A DNA stretch of 64,000 nucleotides from Notolepis coatsorum. Taxonomy: Eukaryota; Chordata; Actinopteri; Aulopiformes; Paralepididae. Positions within the stretch are counted from its first letter, which is position 1. Each line of letters starts with the position of its first letter. The position numbers were made by a program, and so were the translations under genes. This document shows positions 33,901 through 44,861 of this stretch, piece after piece. A model generated the notes under the pieces. It did not search any database, had not been told where the DNA came from, and saw nothing but the letters and a program-made list of their open reading frames with translations. The stretch lies in NCBI GenBank assembly GCA_963971535.1, contig OZ020589.1:67991239-68055238 (forward strand). The letters run 5' to 3'.

Positions 33901-36749
33901 ACAGCGGGGACATTAAAGGAATGTTCCTGCAGGTGAGATTAGTAGAGGAGGACAAGCCCCTGTTACGGTTCCTATGGAGAGAGAAGCCAGGAGATGAGCA
34001 CCCAGCCATCTACCAATGGGAAGTCCTCCTTTTCGGAACGACGTGCAGCCCCTGCTGTGCTACATTTGCGCTACAGAAACATGTAGCAGAGGACCCAGCA
34101 GCGGACGAAGAGGTCCGACACAGCGTAAAGAACAGCTTCTACGTAGACAACTGTCTACAAAGCCTTTCAACCCAGGAAGAAGCCGAGGCTCTCCTGATTA
34201 AACTCCGCGCCTCATTGATCAAAGGCGGCTTTGATCTCAGGCAGTGGGCCAGCAGCGATCCGCAAGTACTGCGCAGCCTCTCCTCCGAGGACAAGGCAGC
34301 CAGCAGCGAGACCTGGATGGCTACAATCCCGGGAGAAGCCCAGGAGATGACCCTGGGATTGGTGTGGCGATTCAAAACAGATTCGCTTCACTACAGACAC
34401 AAGCCCCTGACTACGGAGCAGGGAAGGCCGGCGGCGGCGCCGACCACCAGACGGAGTGTGTACACAACACTCGCCCGACAATATGACCCGCTAGGATGTA
34501 TTCTACCGTACACCACCAGGGCAAAAATGATTGTACGAGCATTGTGGGACAAGGACCAGGGCTGGGACGACCCCATTCCCGCACACCTTGCATCCACCTG
34601 GAGAGAGTGGGAGATGGAGCTCCACTCACTCCCAGGCGTTAATATGCGCCGAAGCTACTTCCCACCCACGGTGAGGCCAGAGACATGTAAAATGGACTTA
34701 CACGTCTTCAGTGACGCCTCAGAGGTCGCATACGGATCAGTAGCCTACTTGCGGGCCCAAGAAGAGGGGGGAGAGATCTACACAGCATTTGTCCTCGCCC
34801 GCTCGAGAATAGCCCCACGCAAGCAACAATCTATCCCACGCCTAGAGCTCTGCGCAGCCCTAGCCGGAGCGCACCTAGCCACGCTCATCCAACGTGAGCT
34901 CACCATACCGGTGTCTAGAACAATCCTGTGGTCAGATTCCACGACAGTACTCGCCTGGATCAAATCGGACTCATGCAAGTACAAAGTCTTCGTGGGAGTC
35001 AGAGTCACCGAGATTCAAGACTTAACCGAAGAGTTAACCGGAGAAACAGAGTGGCGCTACGTTGATACAAAACAGAACCCAGCTGACGTCATCACCCGGG
35101 GAATGCCCCTAGATGACCTCACCCGTTGCAATGTCTACAGTGACGGCCCAGCATTCCTAAAGCTCCCGGAAGGAGAGTGGCCCACGCCTATCCCGAGGGA
35201 AGCCAGTCAGGAGGAGGCTGAGAATAAGAAGCCTGTGTTCTGTGGATTGAGCACTGTTATCTCCGCAGACCCCAACATAGATGATTGCACTACCATAGAG
35301 AGTGCACAACAAAGGACATTCCTGCGGCACCACCCGGAGTGTAAGTCCCCCGCTGAAATGTCAGCAGCTAACTACGAGGAAGCAGAATTGCTTCTACTGC
35401 AGCGAGCCCAGAGAGACTCGTTCCCCGATGAATTGGCCTGTCTACAGGGAGGAAAGCCCGTCCCATCCGACAGCAGATTAATTCATCTGGCCCCCGAGAG
35501 CGACGCTCATACCCTCATCAGAGTGGGTGGTCGCCTACGCAGAGCCCCCAATCTACCGGATGACATTAAATACCCGATCGTATTGGACAGCCGACACAAG
35601 GTCACAGAGCTGATTATAAAGAAATACGATGAGGATGTACATCACGCAGGAGCAGAAAGAGTCTTCGCGGAAATCAGACGTCGTTACTGGATCCTACAAG
35701 GAAGAGAGGCGGTACGACGCTTCCAGCGAACATGTCTAGACTGCCGCAAGTGGCGCGCGCAGCCCAGCATACCAAGGATGGCTGACCTTCCTCCATGTCG
35801 CCTCCGAATCGGTGACAAGCCATTCCACTCAACGGGTATGGACTGCTTTGGCCCGCTGCACATAAAGAAAGGAAGAGGAACCGAGAAGCGGTGGGGTATT
35901 GTATTCAAATGCATGACCACCAGAGCGATACACATCGAGCTTCTCCCGACCATGAGCACAGACTCATTCCCTGTGGCCTCCCGTGGATTCACATCACGGA
36001 AAGGAAGACCGTCTACACTGTTGTCCGATCATGGGACAGACTTCGGGGGCGGCGAAAGAGAGCTGAGAGAGAGCTTCCAAGCTATGGGCCCAGAACTTAA
36101 GACCCACCTCGCTCCAGCACAGATTGACTTCCAATTCAACCCCCCAAACGCACCCCACTTCGGTGGTACTTGGGAACGGGAAGTGCGTTCCATAAAGACA
36201 GCCCTGTACGCAGTACTTGGGGCCCAGACTGTGGCGGAAGAAGTCCTAATGACAGTCCTCACGGAGATTGAGGGAGTATTGAACTCTAAGCCCCTCGGCT
36301 ACGTCTCCAGCGATGTGGCGGATATCGACCCAGTTACCCCCAACACACTCCTGATGGGGCGGCTAGATCCCGCGTTACCCCAGACAATGTACCGGCCTGA
36401 AGAAGCGAACGGCCGACGAATGTGGAGGTACAGCCAAGTATTAGCCGACAAGTTTTGGAGCAGTTTCCTACTGCACTACCTACCGTCTCTACAGACCCGC
36501 CAGAAGTGGGTAAAGGAGAGAGACAATTTGACAGAAGGAACAGTCGTCATGATTATTGATCAATCACTGCCCAGAGCTATGTGGCCGGCCGGCCGCGTAA
36601 GCAAAGTGATCACCGGTGCCGACGGCAAGGTCCGAGCAGCTGAAGTGCTTGTCCAGGGTCGCACTTACACCCGTCCCGTGGCGAGGCTCATAGAACTGCC
36701 CCGACTCCCAGACACAATCGATGATGACCATGACCCTATAACCCTATGA
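30906..36749 (+). CDS. Inner BEL/Pao Gag-Pol polyprotein, N-terminally truncated
   Basis: One frame stays open to 36749. Its upstream 75 codons come from the LTR and have no ATG, so the first usable ATG is 30906 (MTSHPAST), inside what is normally the gag leader. In order it has a charged coiled-coil leader, gag core (31870-32350), zinc motifs CPYCEKEHWLAQC (32535-32575) and CFRCARSHMAAEC (32634-32673), and protease VLDDGSEKT (32880-32906). RT follows with SGDIKGMF and YVDN (34140-34151), RNase H HVFSDAS (34701-34721), integrase zinc finger (35641-35757) and core (GMDCFGPL, LLSDHG, FGGTWERE), then the C-terminal module. Several changes set it apart from the outer and third copies: VLLFGTT instead of VLPFGTT in RT, and TDFGGG instead of TNFKGG near the second integrase aspartate. 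Long and open, but probably impaired. Confidence 0.9.
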   Translation: MTSHPASTEEVVPDESREEYNATERELGTEEDGESTVEIELQGSARSTPREGSPIQPPSPSEAERTLQQAFLISLNAAAERDRLQIQQRSEEEHIRLEIRRIQREENVARDRADSQRAAAGALRDAERDRQQAQLIEQLIRRTTPSPSARGSRNSSRHTSRAASPSRVNNPELDQQTRSIPPTDHLPPPVQARPSNREGAAYPVERLNQRLQALDDLTEDEEEEEENHARRQHSTLPDQEVRYSPGYTPAELRYRPPTLYPGEHDARPAPRNSTWTSGPWYTAGTSPYQGAGGDSPRRPLPQRSPMYPQSASYTGTPMVPDFTQENRAQYTELRMCLETMLVDVLDERHKYAILLKHLKVPRAHNIALAYATSTTPYTAVLVALDQRYGRIWDYVIQEIRHIDRLPPAIDNRALDDLSIRVQSLVGMLGAQREKGRHELYANSNVERILEKLPPARQERFRRQRDHRDPNGPEPNLLDLADFLAREVSSLRLDTFGRSTPGSREGTRRLNDGRRSVTVMHQSESVPSSRSHSTPSRTEKWKIVCPYCEKEHWLAQCDSFPKLNAEEASQWIKSNKRCFRCARSHMAAECHLKRRCTKCDGAHLDILHDSNRRRPSPAPSSSKASVMYIDPASSSGARVLLKVVRVTLSYQNKVLDTYAVLDDGSEKTLLLASAAAQLGLRGSETQMTIRTIRRDLKTIKGENVSFSIAASGQPERRYQITDAFTSQEIGLSRYTYPVAKLMEKYAHLRKLPIPLIDNAMPTLLIGSDHADLIVPIDRVHTGPRGCPAAVETRLGWTLQGPLAKSLNRSTATRCLHSRVTEGETALLQHVERLWTLEQMPFKNGKKDIRSKDDIYAIHLLETGTKRVPVNGVLRYATPLLRREGMPTFHAKTDATERYLLNTEQRLAKNPAQESVYRAEIEKLITAGHVTKMDIKEADQTTESWYVPHHKVHHNGKDRIVFNCSYQIGSQNLNKELLPGPTLGPSLLGVLLRFRQEKVANSGDIKGMFLQVRLVEEDKPLLRFLWREKPGDEHPAIYQWEVLLFGTTCSPCCATFALQKHVAEDPAADEEVRHSVKNSFYVDNCLQSLSTQEEAEALLIKLRASLIKGGFDLRQWASSDPQVLRSLSSEDKAASSETWMATIPGEAQEMTLGLVWRFKTDSLHYRHKPLTTEQGRPAAAPTTRRSVYTTLARQYDPLGCILPYTTRAKMIVRALWDKDQGWDDPIPAHLASTWREWEMELHSLPGVNMRRSYFPPTVRPETCKMDLHVFSDASEVAYGSVAYLRAQEEGGEIYTAFVLARSRIAPRKQQSIPRLELCAALAGAHLATLIQRELTIPVSRTILWSDSTTVLAWIKSDSCKYKVFVGVRVTEIQDLTEELTGETEWRYVDTKQNPADVITRGMPLDDLTRCNVYSDGPAFLKLPEGEWPTPIPREASQEEAENKKPVFCGLSTVISADPNIDDCTTIESAQQRTFLRHHPECKSPAEMSAANYEEAELLLLQRAQRDSFPDELACLQGGKPVPSDSRLIHLAPESDAHTLIRVGGRLRRAPNLPDDIKYPIVLDSRHKVTELIIKKYDEDVHHAGAERVFAEIRRRYWILQGREAVRRFQRTCLDCRKWRAQPSIPRMADLPPCRLRIGDKPFHSTGMDCFGPLHIKKGRGTEKRWGIVFKCMTTRAIHIELLPTMSTDSFPVASRGFTSRKGRPSTLLSDHGTDFGGGERELRESFQAMGPELKTHLAPAQIDFQFNPPNAPHFGGTWEREVRSIKTALYAVLGAQTVAEEVLMTVLTEIEGVLNSKPLGYVSSDVADIDPVTPNTLLMGRLDPALPQTMYRPEEANGRRMWRYSQVLADKFWSSFLLHYLPSLQTRQKWVKERDNLTEGTVVMIIDQSLPRAMWPAGRVSKVITGADGKVRAAEVLVQGRTYTRPVARLIELPRLPDTIDDDHDPITL

Positions 36750-36857
36750 CTTTGTGAAGTTGACTGACCCCTACAGCAAACCCTTATGTGTAAATAGACA
36801 ACGCGATTAATCTGTCTCTGCTTAACTGATTAGGTCTGGGACCAATCAGGGGGTGGC

Positions 36858-38297
36858 TGTTGTGAAGGGCCAGATTAAACCGAATATATATATATATTTA
36901 TTTATATATATATATTTAATTGTATTTGTATATTCTCTAATATTCCTTGATATCCCTTGTATATTCCTTGTACAATATGCATTGAATATCCATTCTAGCC
37001 TACTGAACATCCCATAATAGTCTCCATTCGACTATTGGTCGAGACCTTGGTGCCAGGCTGCCATACCCCCCAGACCCAGTTCAAACGTACCGCTCAACAT
37101 GTACGAACAAGTCCTAGTTCCGCGTAGGAATCTGGCTACCGCACCACTAACGGTACTATTTGTTCATAGTGTGTATATATACTGCGCTACTAAAGTAGGA
37201 CTTCCTTTTCAGTCCAGTTTCTTACCCTCCAATAGAGTGACAGACGTAAAGCCTCCCCGCGACGCCACGTGTGGGAGTAAGGCCAAGTTCGGCCTACCAT
37301 CGGTATTGAGACATCGTGTATATTAATATTTGAATAGTCATATTTGGCACTATATCGTCGAGTTGGACGTGGTCTATTAAGCTAATAATAGTCTGTTAAT
37401 ATATAGTGCTTCGTGCGGTGAGAATACTATCGTAGTCAGTACCCCATCGTTTCGGGCAGAGAACTGGCTGCTTATCGAGGATGGTCGACCCCATGTGAGG
37501 CTGCACCCGAGGAGCCCCAGAGCCGACGAGCGAGTGGACCTGTATACCGGATTATTCTACCGACGACAGCCCGCCTTCCCAGGCACGGATTATGCTTTGT
37601 GTACAGTGATTATTCCATGGATAAAGACCCCCGACACTGCCGTGTGTTGGAACCCCCCCCCCTGGAGAGGACGCAAGGTGAGGAGACGCTCTGCAAGACG
37701 AGGTCGCTTCACGTCTCTCCCCCGTGGACCGGGAGAGCCGGCTCACAGAGAGTCCAACTGCTTTCATCTGTGGTCCAAGGATCGCTGGCGCACCGAGCTG
37801 CACAACTGTGGGTTCACCCAGGATACCCTTGGCCGGACGAGGCAGCCAGACTCTACCCCCCCCCCCCCCCCTCCTACTCCTGTTGTCTTACAAGCGACCG
37901 GATTACCCCCCTTAGTGTATCCAGTCTTATAATCATTAAAGTATCATTGCTGTTATTCCTTAACTATTCCAGGTCGTATATTTACCGCCTGCGCCACCAG
38001 AGATTGGACATTCTCTATTGATATACCAACGAATACTCTTTGCCATAAAAGTGCATACTATTTCAATTCATAAATGTAATTAAGTGATTAAGTGCTTGCT
38101 CTAAACACCATTGCTGTGTAGGAATAAATACATACTTCGACTTCGTACATTTGTGTTGGATCCGTTTCATCTACGTGACAGTGTTCATCATAATATATTT
38201 ATGCCGAGTACTGGGTGGCCGAATATTAAGTACAAAGGTAGTGGTAGTAAGTATCATATCTAGTAATACAGTCAGGGAATTGTACCCCTCAGTTACA
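36858..38297 (+). repeat. 3' LTR of the inner BEL/Pao
   Basis: Complete LTR ending CAGTTACA, preceded by a G-rich tract (CAGGGGGTGGC) and followed by CCTAC. The frame through its last 150 bp runs on into the outer pol, but it has no ATG there. Confidence 0.92.
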
Positions 38298-41200
38298 CCT
38301 ACCTTCCACGCCCCAAAAGAAGCGACGGAGCGGTATCTATTGAACACAGAGCGGCGCCTAGCCAGAGACCCCGCTCAAGAGACTGTGTACCGCGCTGAGA
38401 TTAACAAGCTAATCACAGCGGGACACATAAAGAAAATTGACATTAAAGAGGCCGATCAGACGACCGAATCATGGTACGTGCCGCACCACAAAGTCCACCA
38501 CAACGGCAAGGATCGTATTGTGTTCAACTGCAGCTACCAGATCGGATCACAAAATCTGAATAAAGAGCTCTTGCCCGGCCCAACACTCGGCCCCTCTCTA
38601 CTAGGCGTGTTACTACGTTTCCGCCAAGACAAGGTGGCCATCAGCGGCGACATCAAAGGGATGTTCCTGCAGGTGAGACTAGTGGAGGAGGACAAGCCCC
38701 TGCTGCGGTTCCTATGGAGAGAGAGGATCGGGGATGAGCAACCAGCCATCTATCAATGGGAAGTCCTCCCTTTCGGAACCACATGCAGCCCATGCTGTGC
38801 TACGTTTGCACTGCAAAAACACGTCGCAGAGGACCCAGCAGCTGATGAAGAGGTCGACAAAGTGTAGGAAATAGTTTCTACGTGGACAACTGTCTGCAAA
38901 GCGTCTCGACGCCAGAAGAAGCCGAGGCCCTTCTACTCAAGCTCCGCGCCTCCCTGATCAAAGGCGGCTTTGATCTCAGGCAGTGGGCCAGCAGCGACCC
39001 GCAAGTATTGCGCAGCCTCTCCCCCGAGGACAAGGCAGCAAGCAGCGAGACCTGGATGGCGACCATCCCAGGAGAAGCCCAAGAAATGACATTAGGACTA
39101 GTCTGGCGCTTCAAAACAGACTCGCTCCATTATAAACACACACCCCTGACCAAGGAGCAGGGAAGGTCGACTGCACTACCGACCACCAGACGGAGTGTAT
39201 ACAGAACACTCGCCAGACAATATGACCCGTTGGGATGTATTCTACCTTACACCACCAGGGCAAAGATGATTGTAAGAGCGTTATGGGACAAGGACCAGGG
39301 CTGGGACGACCCCATACCCGAACACCTTGCATCCACATGGAGAGAGTGGGAGACGGAACTCAGCTCACTCCCAGGTGTCAACATACGCCGCAGCTACTTC
39401 CCACCCACAGTGAGGCCGGAGACGTGCCAGATGGACCTGCACGTCTTCAGCGACGCCTCCGAAGTAGCCTACGGTTCGGTGGCCTACTTGCGTGCCCGAG
39501 AGGAGGGAGGAGAAATACATACTGCTTTCATCCTGGCTCGCTCAAGAATAGCCCCACGAAAGCAACAATCTATCCCGCGTCTAGAGCTCTGCGCAGCCCT
39601 AGCAGGAGCGCAACTCGCCACGTTAATCCAACGTGAACTCACCATTCCGGTGCAAAGAACAATCTTGTGGTCAGACTCCACGACAGTACTCACATGGATC
39701 CGGTCTGATTCGTGCAGATACAAGGTCTTCGTGGGAGTCAGAGTCACAGAGATTCAAGATTTAACAGAAGTAGCAAGCTGGAGGTATGTGGACACAAAAC
39801 ACAACCCAGCTGACGTCATCACCCGGGGAATGTCCCTGGATGACCTCACCCGTCACAACCTATACAGTGACGGGCCAGAGTTCCTCAAGCTCCCGGAAGA
39901 AGAGTGGCCTACACCCACCCCACGGGAAGCGAGTAAAGAGGAGGCCGAAAACAAGAAATCTATGTTCTGTGGATTGAACACACTCGTCTCCACAGACCCC
40001 GACATAGACGATTGCCTCACCCTAGAGAGTGCGCAGCTAAAGACATTCCTGTGGCACCACCCAGAGGTTCAGCTCACTACTGACATTACAGCAGCTGACT
40101 ACGAAGAAGCAGAACTTCTTCTACTACAACGAGCCCAGAGAGACTCGTTCCCCGATGAGCTAGACTGTCTACAGGGAGCAAAGCCCGTCCCATCAGACAG
40201 CAGACTGCTCCACCTAGCCCCCGAGAGCGACGCCCATGGTCTCATCAGAGTGGGTGGTCGTCTGCGGAGAGCTCCAGACTTACCGGATGACGTCAAGTAC
40301 CCGATAGTCTTAAACAGCCGACACAAGGTTACAGAGCTGATCATAAAGAAATACGACGAGGATGTGCATCACGCCGGGGCAGAGAGAGTCTTTGCGGAGA
40401 TCAGACGTCGTTATTGGATACTGCAACGGAGAGAAGCAGTGCGGCGCTTCCAGCGAACCTGTCTAGACTGTCGTAAGTGGCGAGCGCAGCCCAGTATACC
40501 CCGGATGGCTGACCTACCTCCCTGTCGCCTCCGACTCGGCGACAAGCCTTTTCACTCCACCGGTATGGACTGTTTCGGCCCGCTGTATATAAAGAAAGGA
40601 AGAGGAACCGAGAAGCGGTTGGGTATTGTATTCAAATGCATGACCACCCGAGCGATGCATATAGAACTCCTTCCAACCATGAGCACAGACTCATTCCTTA
40701 TGGCCTTCCGAAGATTCACATCGCGGAAAGGCAAACCGTCTATATTATTGTCTGATCACGGGACAAACTTCAAAGGCGGAGAAAGAGAGCTGAGAGAGAG
40801 CTTCCAAGCTATGGGCCCAGAACTTAAGACCCACCTCGCTCCATCCCAGATTGACTTCCAGTTTAACCCCACGAACGCACCTCACTTCGGTGGAACTTGG
40901 GAACGAGAAGTACGTTCAATAAAGACAGCCCTGTACGCCGTGCTTGGGGCCCAGACCGTGGCGGAAGAAGTCCTAATGACAGTCCTCACGGAGATCGAGG
41001 GAGTATTGAACTCAAAGCCCCTCGGTTACGTCTCAAGTGATGTAGCAGATGTCGACCCAGTCACCCCCAACACACTCTTGATGGAGCGGCTGGACCCCGC
41101 GCTACCACAGACAATGTACAGGCCTGAAGAAGCGAACGGCCGAAGAATGTAGAGGTACAGTCAAGTATTGGCTGACAAGTTTTGGAACAGCTTCCTACTC

Positions 41201-41473
41201 CACTATCTACCGTCTCTACAGACCCGCCAGAAATGGGTGAAAGAGAGAGACAATTTGACAGAAGGAACAGTCGTCATGATTATCGACCAGTCACTACCCC
41301 GAGCTATGTGGCCGGCTGGCCGCGTAAGCAAAGTGATCACCGGTGCCGACGGAAAGGTCCGAGCAGCCGAAGTGCTCGTCCAAGGACGGATCTACACCCG
41401 ACCCGTGGCGAGGCTAATAGAACTGCCAAGGCTCCCCGATACTATCGATGACGACCATGACCCCATGACTTTG
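38298..41473 (+). pseudogene. Outer BEL/Pao RT, RNase H and integrase part, frameshift and nonsense
   Basis: This is the rest of the outer pol, resuming at CCTAC (38298). RT begins TESWYVPHHKVHHNGKDRIV, has SGDIKGMFLQV with the first catalytic aspartate, VLPFGTTCSPCCA, and the YVDN box near 38878-38889. A 1-nt deletion near 38855 (AGGTC-GAC) shifts the frame just before that box. RNase H follows (HVFSDASEVAYGS near 39440). Integrase shows a zinc finger (HHAGAERVF...CLDCRKW, 40368-40480) and core residues in GMDCFGPL (about 40566), LLSDHGTNF (about 40752) and FGGTWEREV (about 40886). A TAG at 41150-41152 replaces a tryptophan codon seen in related copies. The last frame (to 41476) holds the BEL C-terminal module, PRAMWPAGRVSKV. 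The integrase core itself looks intact. Confidence 0.88.
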
Positions 41474-41570
41474 TGAACTGACCGACCCCTCACAACAGAC
41501 ATTGAGTAGTGGACAGTGCGGTTAATCTGTCTCTGCTTAGCTAATTAGGTGGGACTAATTAGGGGGCGGC

Positions 41571-42913
41571 TGTTACAAAGGATCAGATTAAACCGAATAT
41601 ATATATTTATTTATTGATATATATTGCATAGTATTTGTATATCGTTTGATATCCCTTGTATATTCCTTGTACATATACACGGAATATCCCTTTAGCCCAG
41701 ACCATAATATTTCATTCTCCTATTGGACAGCGGTCCACAGGCGCCAGAGCCATGCCTCCGGAGTCAGGTTCAAAGTCACCGTCAAGACATGTCTGGACAT
41801 GCCCGGCCTTGCCCAGGGCTACGAGACAGAAATGAGGTTGGCACTAGTTTGTTCGCCGTGCATATAAATATGGCGCAGGTGAATACAGAAGCACTTAGTC
41901 AGAAGTCAGAGTTACCCAATAAGTTGAAGCCTCACCCACGATACTCCGTGCGGTGAAGTATGGCCTGTTTGGCCCCAAAATAGAGCATTGAGACCGCGTG
42001 CGAATTAATAACTGAATTGTCAGAGTTTGGCACTATACCGTCGAGTGCGACATATTTCTATTAAGTCAGTAATAGTCTATTTGTGTATAGTGTATCGTGC
42101 GGCTAAAGTTCTACAGTGACCAGCATCACCAACGCTTCCTCGTATCAGCTAGAGTGCTTATCCAGGCTGGGCTGCTTTCATAGCGCTTTCACCCGAGGAG
42201 ACCTAGACGAGAACCGTGTGGACATGTACACTGGATTAATCTACCCGACGACTACATAGCCCTTTGCGGCTGGATTATATTTGTTTTGGTCCTGTGATTT
42301 ATGGAGCGGAGAATCGCCGACGCCTACATGTGTGGGATTTACCCTGTGAGGAGCCAGGTCGAGTCGGCGCCTCAGAGAGCCTGAGGCCGGCTAGCTTTCT
42401 TCACTGTGGAGCTACAGTCTACGGAGAACAGCTGTATTCGTCTGTGGATCAAGAGGCTATTGCACCGTCTCCTGTACTTGGAGTCTCCTTAGTCATCGTT
42501 GACCAGACTCTCTACTACCGACAGATCCTCTACCCCTGCTGGCTTACAACCGGGGGGAACCTTCCAGTATCTCCCGCTATATATTACTAGTGTACCATAG
42601 ATATAATTCCCTAAGATTCAGGTTGTATAATTACCTCCTGCGTAACCAGAGAATGGACATTCATTATTGATTTGCCTACGCACATTCCTTTGCCTTACAA
42701 GTGCATTCAAAGTATAATAGAGAAGTATTATGTACCTTTTGCTGCAATAAATACTTAAAGACAACTTTGTGTAGAACCGGTTCATTGTGGGAAGTGTTCA
42801 TTATATTTATATATCATGTACTGTATGGCCAGTAATTAAAGTACATAATGCGGTAGTGGTTTAATGATACCATACTTATCAATACAGTCAGGGAATTGTA
42901 CCCCTCAGTTACA
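41571..42913 (+). repeat. 3' LTR of the outer BEL/Pao
   Basis: 1343 bp, the same length as the 5' LTR. A G-rich tract (AGGGGGCGGC) directly precedes it. It is followed by ATGAC, the target duplication. Confidence 0.93.
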
Positions 42914-42918
42914 ATGAC

Positions 42919-43302
42919 AATACACTTTAATCTATCTATTTAGAAATTGTGTTAATGATGTTTTGCCTGTTGGGCAAACTAATTTCAATTATACACTACA
43001 ATCAATCTCTACCCAATTCAGCAGGACGGGACATTGACCCTTGTAGACCTGTAGTAATCACCTATATATTTGTTTAGCTATAATCATATTCTTCTAATGT
43101 ATTTGTTTAATATTATTATTATTATTTCCCCTTTTCTTATGATTTAAATTGTTACCTCACCTGCACGTCCACTTTATAAACATTGTATAGTATATTTCTA
43201 TGGTGTATTTTTATGTGTGTGAATAAAATTAAATCAAAATTAAATCAAATTGGCAATAATCTGAAGAAAAATTACTTGTTTCAATCCCCTTTCTGTCCTC
43301 AG
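42919..43302 (+). other. Intron tail, end of interspersed repeat copy A
   Basis: Resumes the repeat (AATACACTTTAATCTA), then AT-rich sequence, ending in a pyrimidine tract and AG at 43301-43302 before the first mucin-like exon. Confidence 0.6.
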
Positions 43303-43480
43303 GTCATTGAGAAGTGGACGTCCGGCTGTGAGGACTGTGTGTGTGAGGAGGAGACACCGGGTGTCACTCAGATCAGCTGTAAACCTGTGCCCTGCAAAGT
43401 CCAGCCACCCCTCGTCTGTGACCAGGAAGGTCAGGTCAAGGTCAAAGAGACTGTGGGCTGCTGTGAGAAGCAAGTGTGCA
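43303..43480 (+). CDS. Exon 1 of 5 of a mucin/VWF-type secreted protein (partial gene)
   Basis: This 178-bp exon lies between TTTCTGTCCTCAG and GTGAGT. It encodes 59 residues with eleven cysteines, opening with VIEKWTSGCEDCVCEEETPG and including QISCKPVPCKVQPPLVC and TVGCCEKQVC. The spacing CxxCxC ... CxxxxC ... CC ... C is that of a von Willebrand factor type C module, as in the C-terminal part of gel-forming mucins and VWF-like proteins. Such proteins are secreted, disulfide-linked polymers. It ends in phase 1 and joins the next exon to give CKCEGNC. Earlier exons must lie upstream of the BEL insertion or outside the window; I found none. It could belong to a mucin, VWF or otogelin relative. 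Confidence 0.8.
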
Positions 43481-43559
43481 GTGAGTATTCTGACCTGGGA
43501 TCAGTCAGTCTAATTACAAAAAAATAAGAAGAGAGAGAGCACAAGTACAGATGATAATT

Positions 43560-44110
43560 ATAGTATGAGAAGATAGAAATATAGATAGAAATAGAAATAC
43601 TTTAATCATGCCGATGGAAATTTTGCACTACAAATCGCTCACAGTAAACATTTAGGTAAAACAATTAGTCACGAATAGGAATAAAAAATAAGCCTAAGAA
43701 TAAAGAATAAAATAAGCCTAAGAATAAAATAATAATAATATACGGTCCGGGATTTACATTTCCTATGTTATGTATATACATTCTAATATAAAATATACAG
43801 TAAAAATATACCGAAATCTACAGTAAGTGCACAGTAAGTGTAATATTGAACAATGTTGTTTTAAAAGTAAAAGTCCAGGAAGATGGTAACTGTCACCCTG
43901 TGCTCAGTGATGCAGTGAGGGACAGTGATGCAGTGAGGCACAGTGATGCAGTGAGGCTCAGTGATGCAGTGAGGCTCAGTGATGCAGTGAGGCACAGTGA
44001 TGCAGTGAGGCACAATGATGCAGTGAGGCACAGTGATGCAGTGAGGCACAGTGATGCATTGTAAAGTCTGATGGCTGTCGGAATGAAAGACTTCCTGCAG
44101 CTTCACATTC
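43560..44110. repeat. Teleost repeat with an 18-bp minisatellite
   Basis: CAGTGATGCAGTGAGGCA is tandemly repeated at about 43905-44055 (18-bp period, about 8 copies). Text on both sides (GATGGAAATTTTGCACTAC; TCTGATGGCTGTCGGAATGA and CTTCCTGCAGC) fits a dispersed fish repeat. Long frames here are products of the 18-bp period, not genes. Confidence 0.7.
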
Positions 44111-44685
44111 ATAATTAATTATATGCCAATATTAAATCAATTTGATGCTTTGAAGGCACAACAATTGCATTTCCCATTATTAGGTTAGAAAATACATTTG
44201 CCAGATTTAACGTGATTTAACGGATTTAAGTCAAAACGTATTTGATTACATCTATTCCCATCTTGTATTGTACAGTAAAATAACAAAATAAATAATAAAA
44301 AAAATTATTGTGGTATAAACACTTACGTTCGTCTATCCGAATACAGATACAGATATTTGTGTTGGTTGAATAGATACAGATACAGATACAGATACAGATA
44401 ATGACATCTCCGCACACCCCTACTAGGCAAGCGTCTATGTTATTTAAGCATGGAGGAAGCATGGAGCCATTCTAAACAAACCCTTCATTTCATCGTTTTG
44501 TTTCACCAAAGTAATCATTTCTAATATATAATCTTGTATTTAAGAGATTCACTGAAAATAAATGATAGTTTCCGAGCATGGATTCCGTTCAAACCCCAGC
44601 AGGGGGCCTTTCTGCGTGGAGTTTGCATGTTCTCCCCATGAGTTTTTGAAAATGTAAGAAATACTGGTAGAAAATTGTTATTTAT
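44111..44685. other. Intron sequence with a (GATACA)n tract
   Basis: Hexamer GATACA repeats at about 44337-44400. Near 44585-44645, CCAGCAGGGGGCCTTTCTG and GTGGAGTTTGCATGTTCTCC belong to a very common fish repeat. I see no exon. Confidence 0.5.
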
Positions 44686-44690
44686 TTATT

Positions 44691-44831
<141 letters not shown>

Positions 44832-44861
44832 GCAGCTTTAACTATTTGTGTCTTTTGACAG

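Larger units (their letters stand above)
29396..38297 (+). mobile_element. Inner BEL/Pao inserted in the outer BEL/Pao pol
   Basis: The 8.9-kb element is bounded by TGTTGTGAAGG and CAGTTACA and flanked by CCTAC at 29391-29395 and 38298-38302. Its LTRs differ from the outer ones mainly at the 5' start (TGTTGTGAAGGGCC versus TGTTACAAAGGATC), marking a sister subfamily. The last 9 nt of the 5' LTR, the PBS and the start of gag are missing: GTACCCC at 30818 joins AACGCCCAGAC, whereas the other copies have about 0.24 kb between these points. The 3' LTR keeps its full end. Confidence 0.95.
24956..42913 (+). mobile_element. Outer BEL/Pao LTR retrotransposon, interrupted by a second BEL/Pao
   Basis: Both LTRs are 1343 bp (24956-26298 and 41571-42913), and the 5-bp target duplication ATGAC occurs at 24951-24955 and 42914-42918. 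Between them are a tRNA-Tyr-type PBS, gag-pol and a purine tract (41556-41570). The pol frame is split at 29395/38298 by the inner element. Without that insert the element would be about 9.05 kb. The two LTRs differ at about six positions by eye, more than those of the other two copies. Confidence 0.95.

Noticed and set aside
38151..38297. LTR-to-outer-pol fusion frame
   Set aside because: Opens on TTG within the LTR and runs into the outer pol by chance of the insertion site. No ATG.
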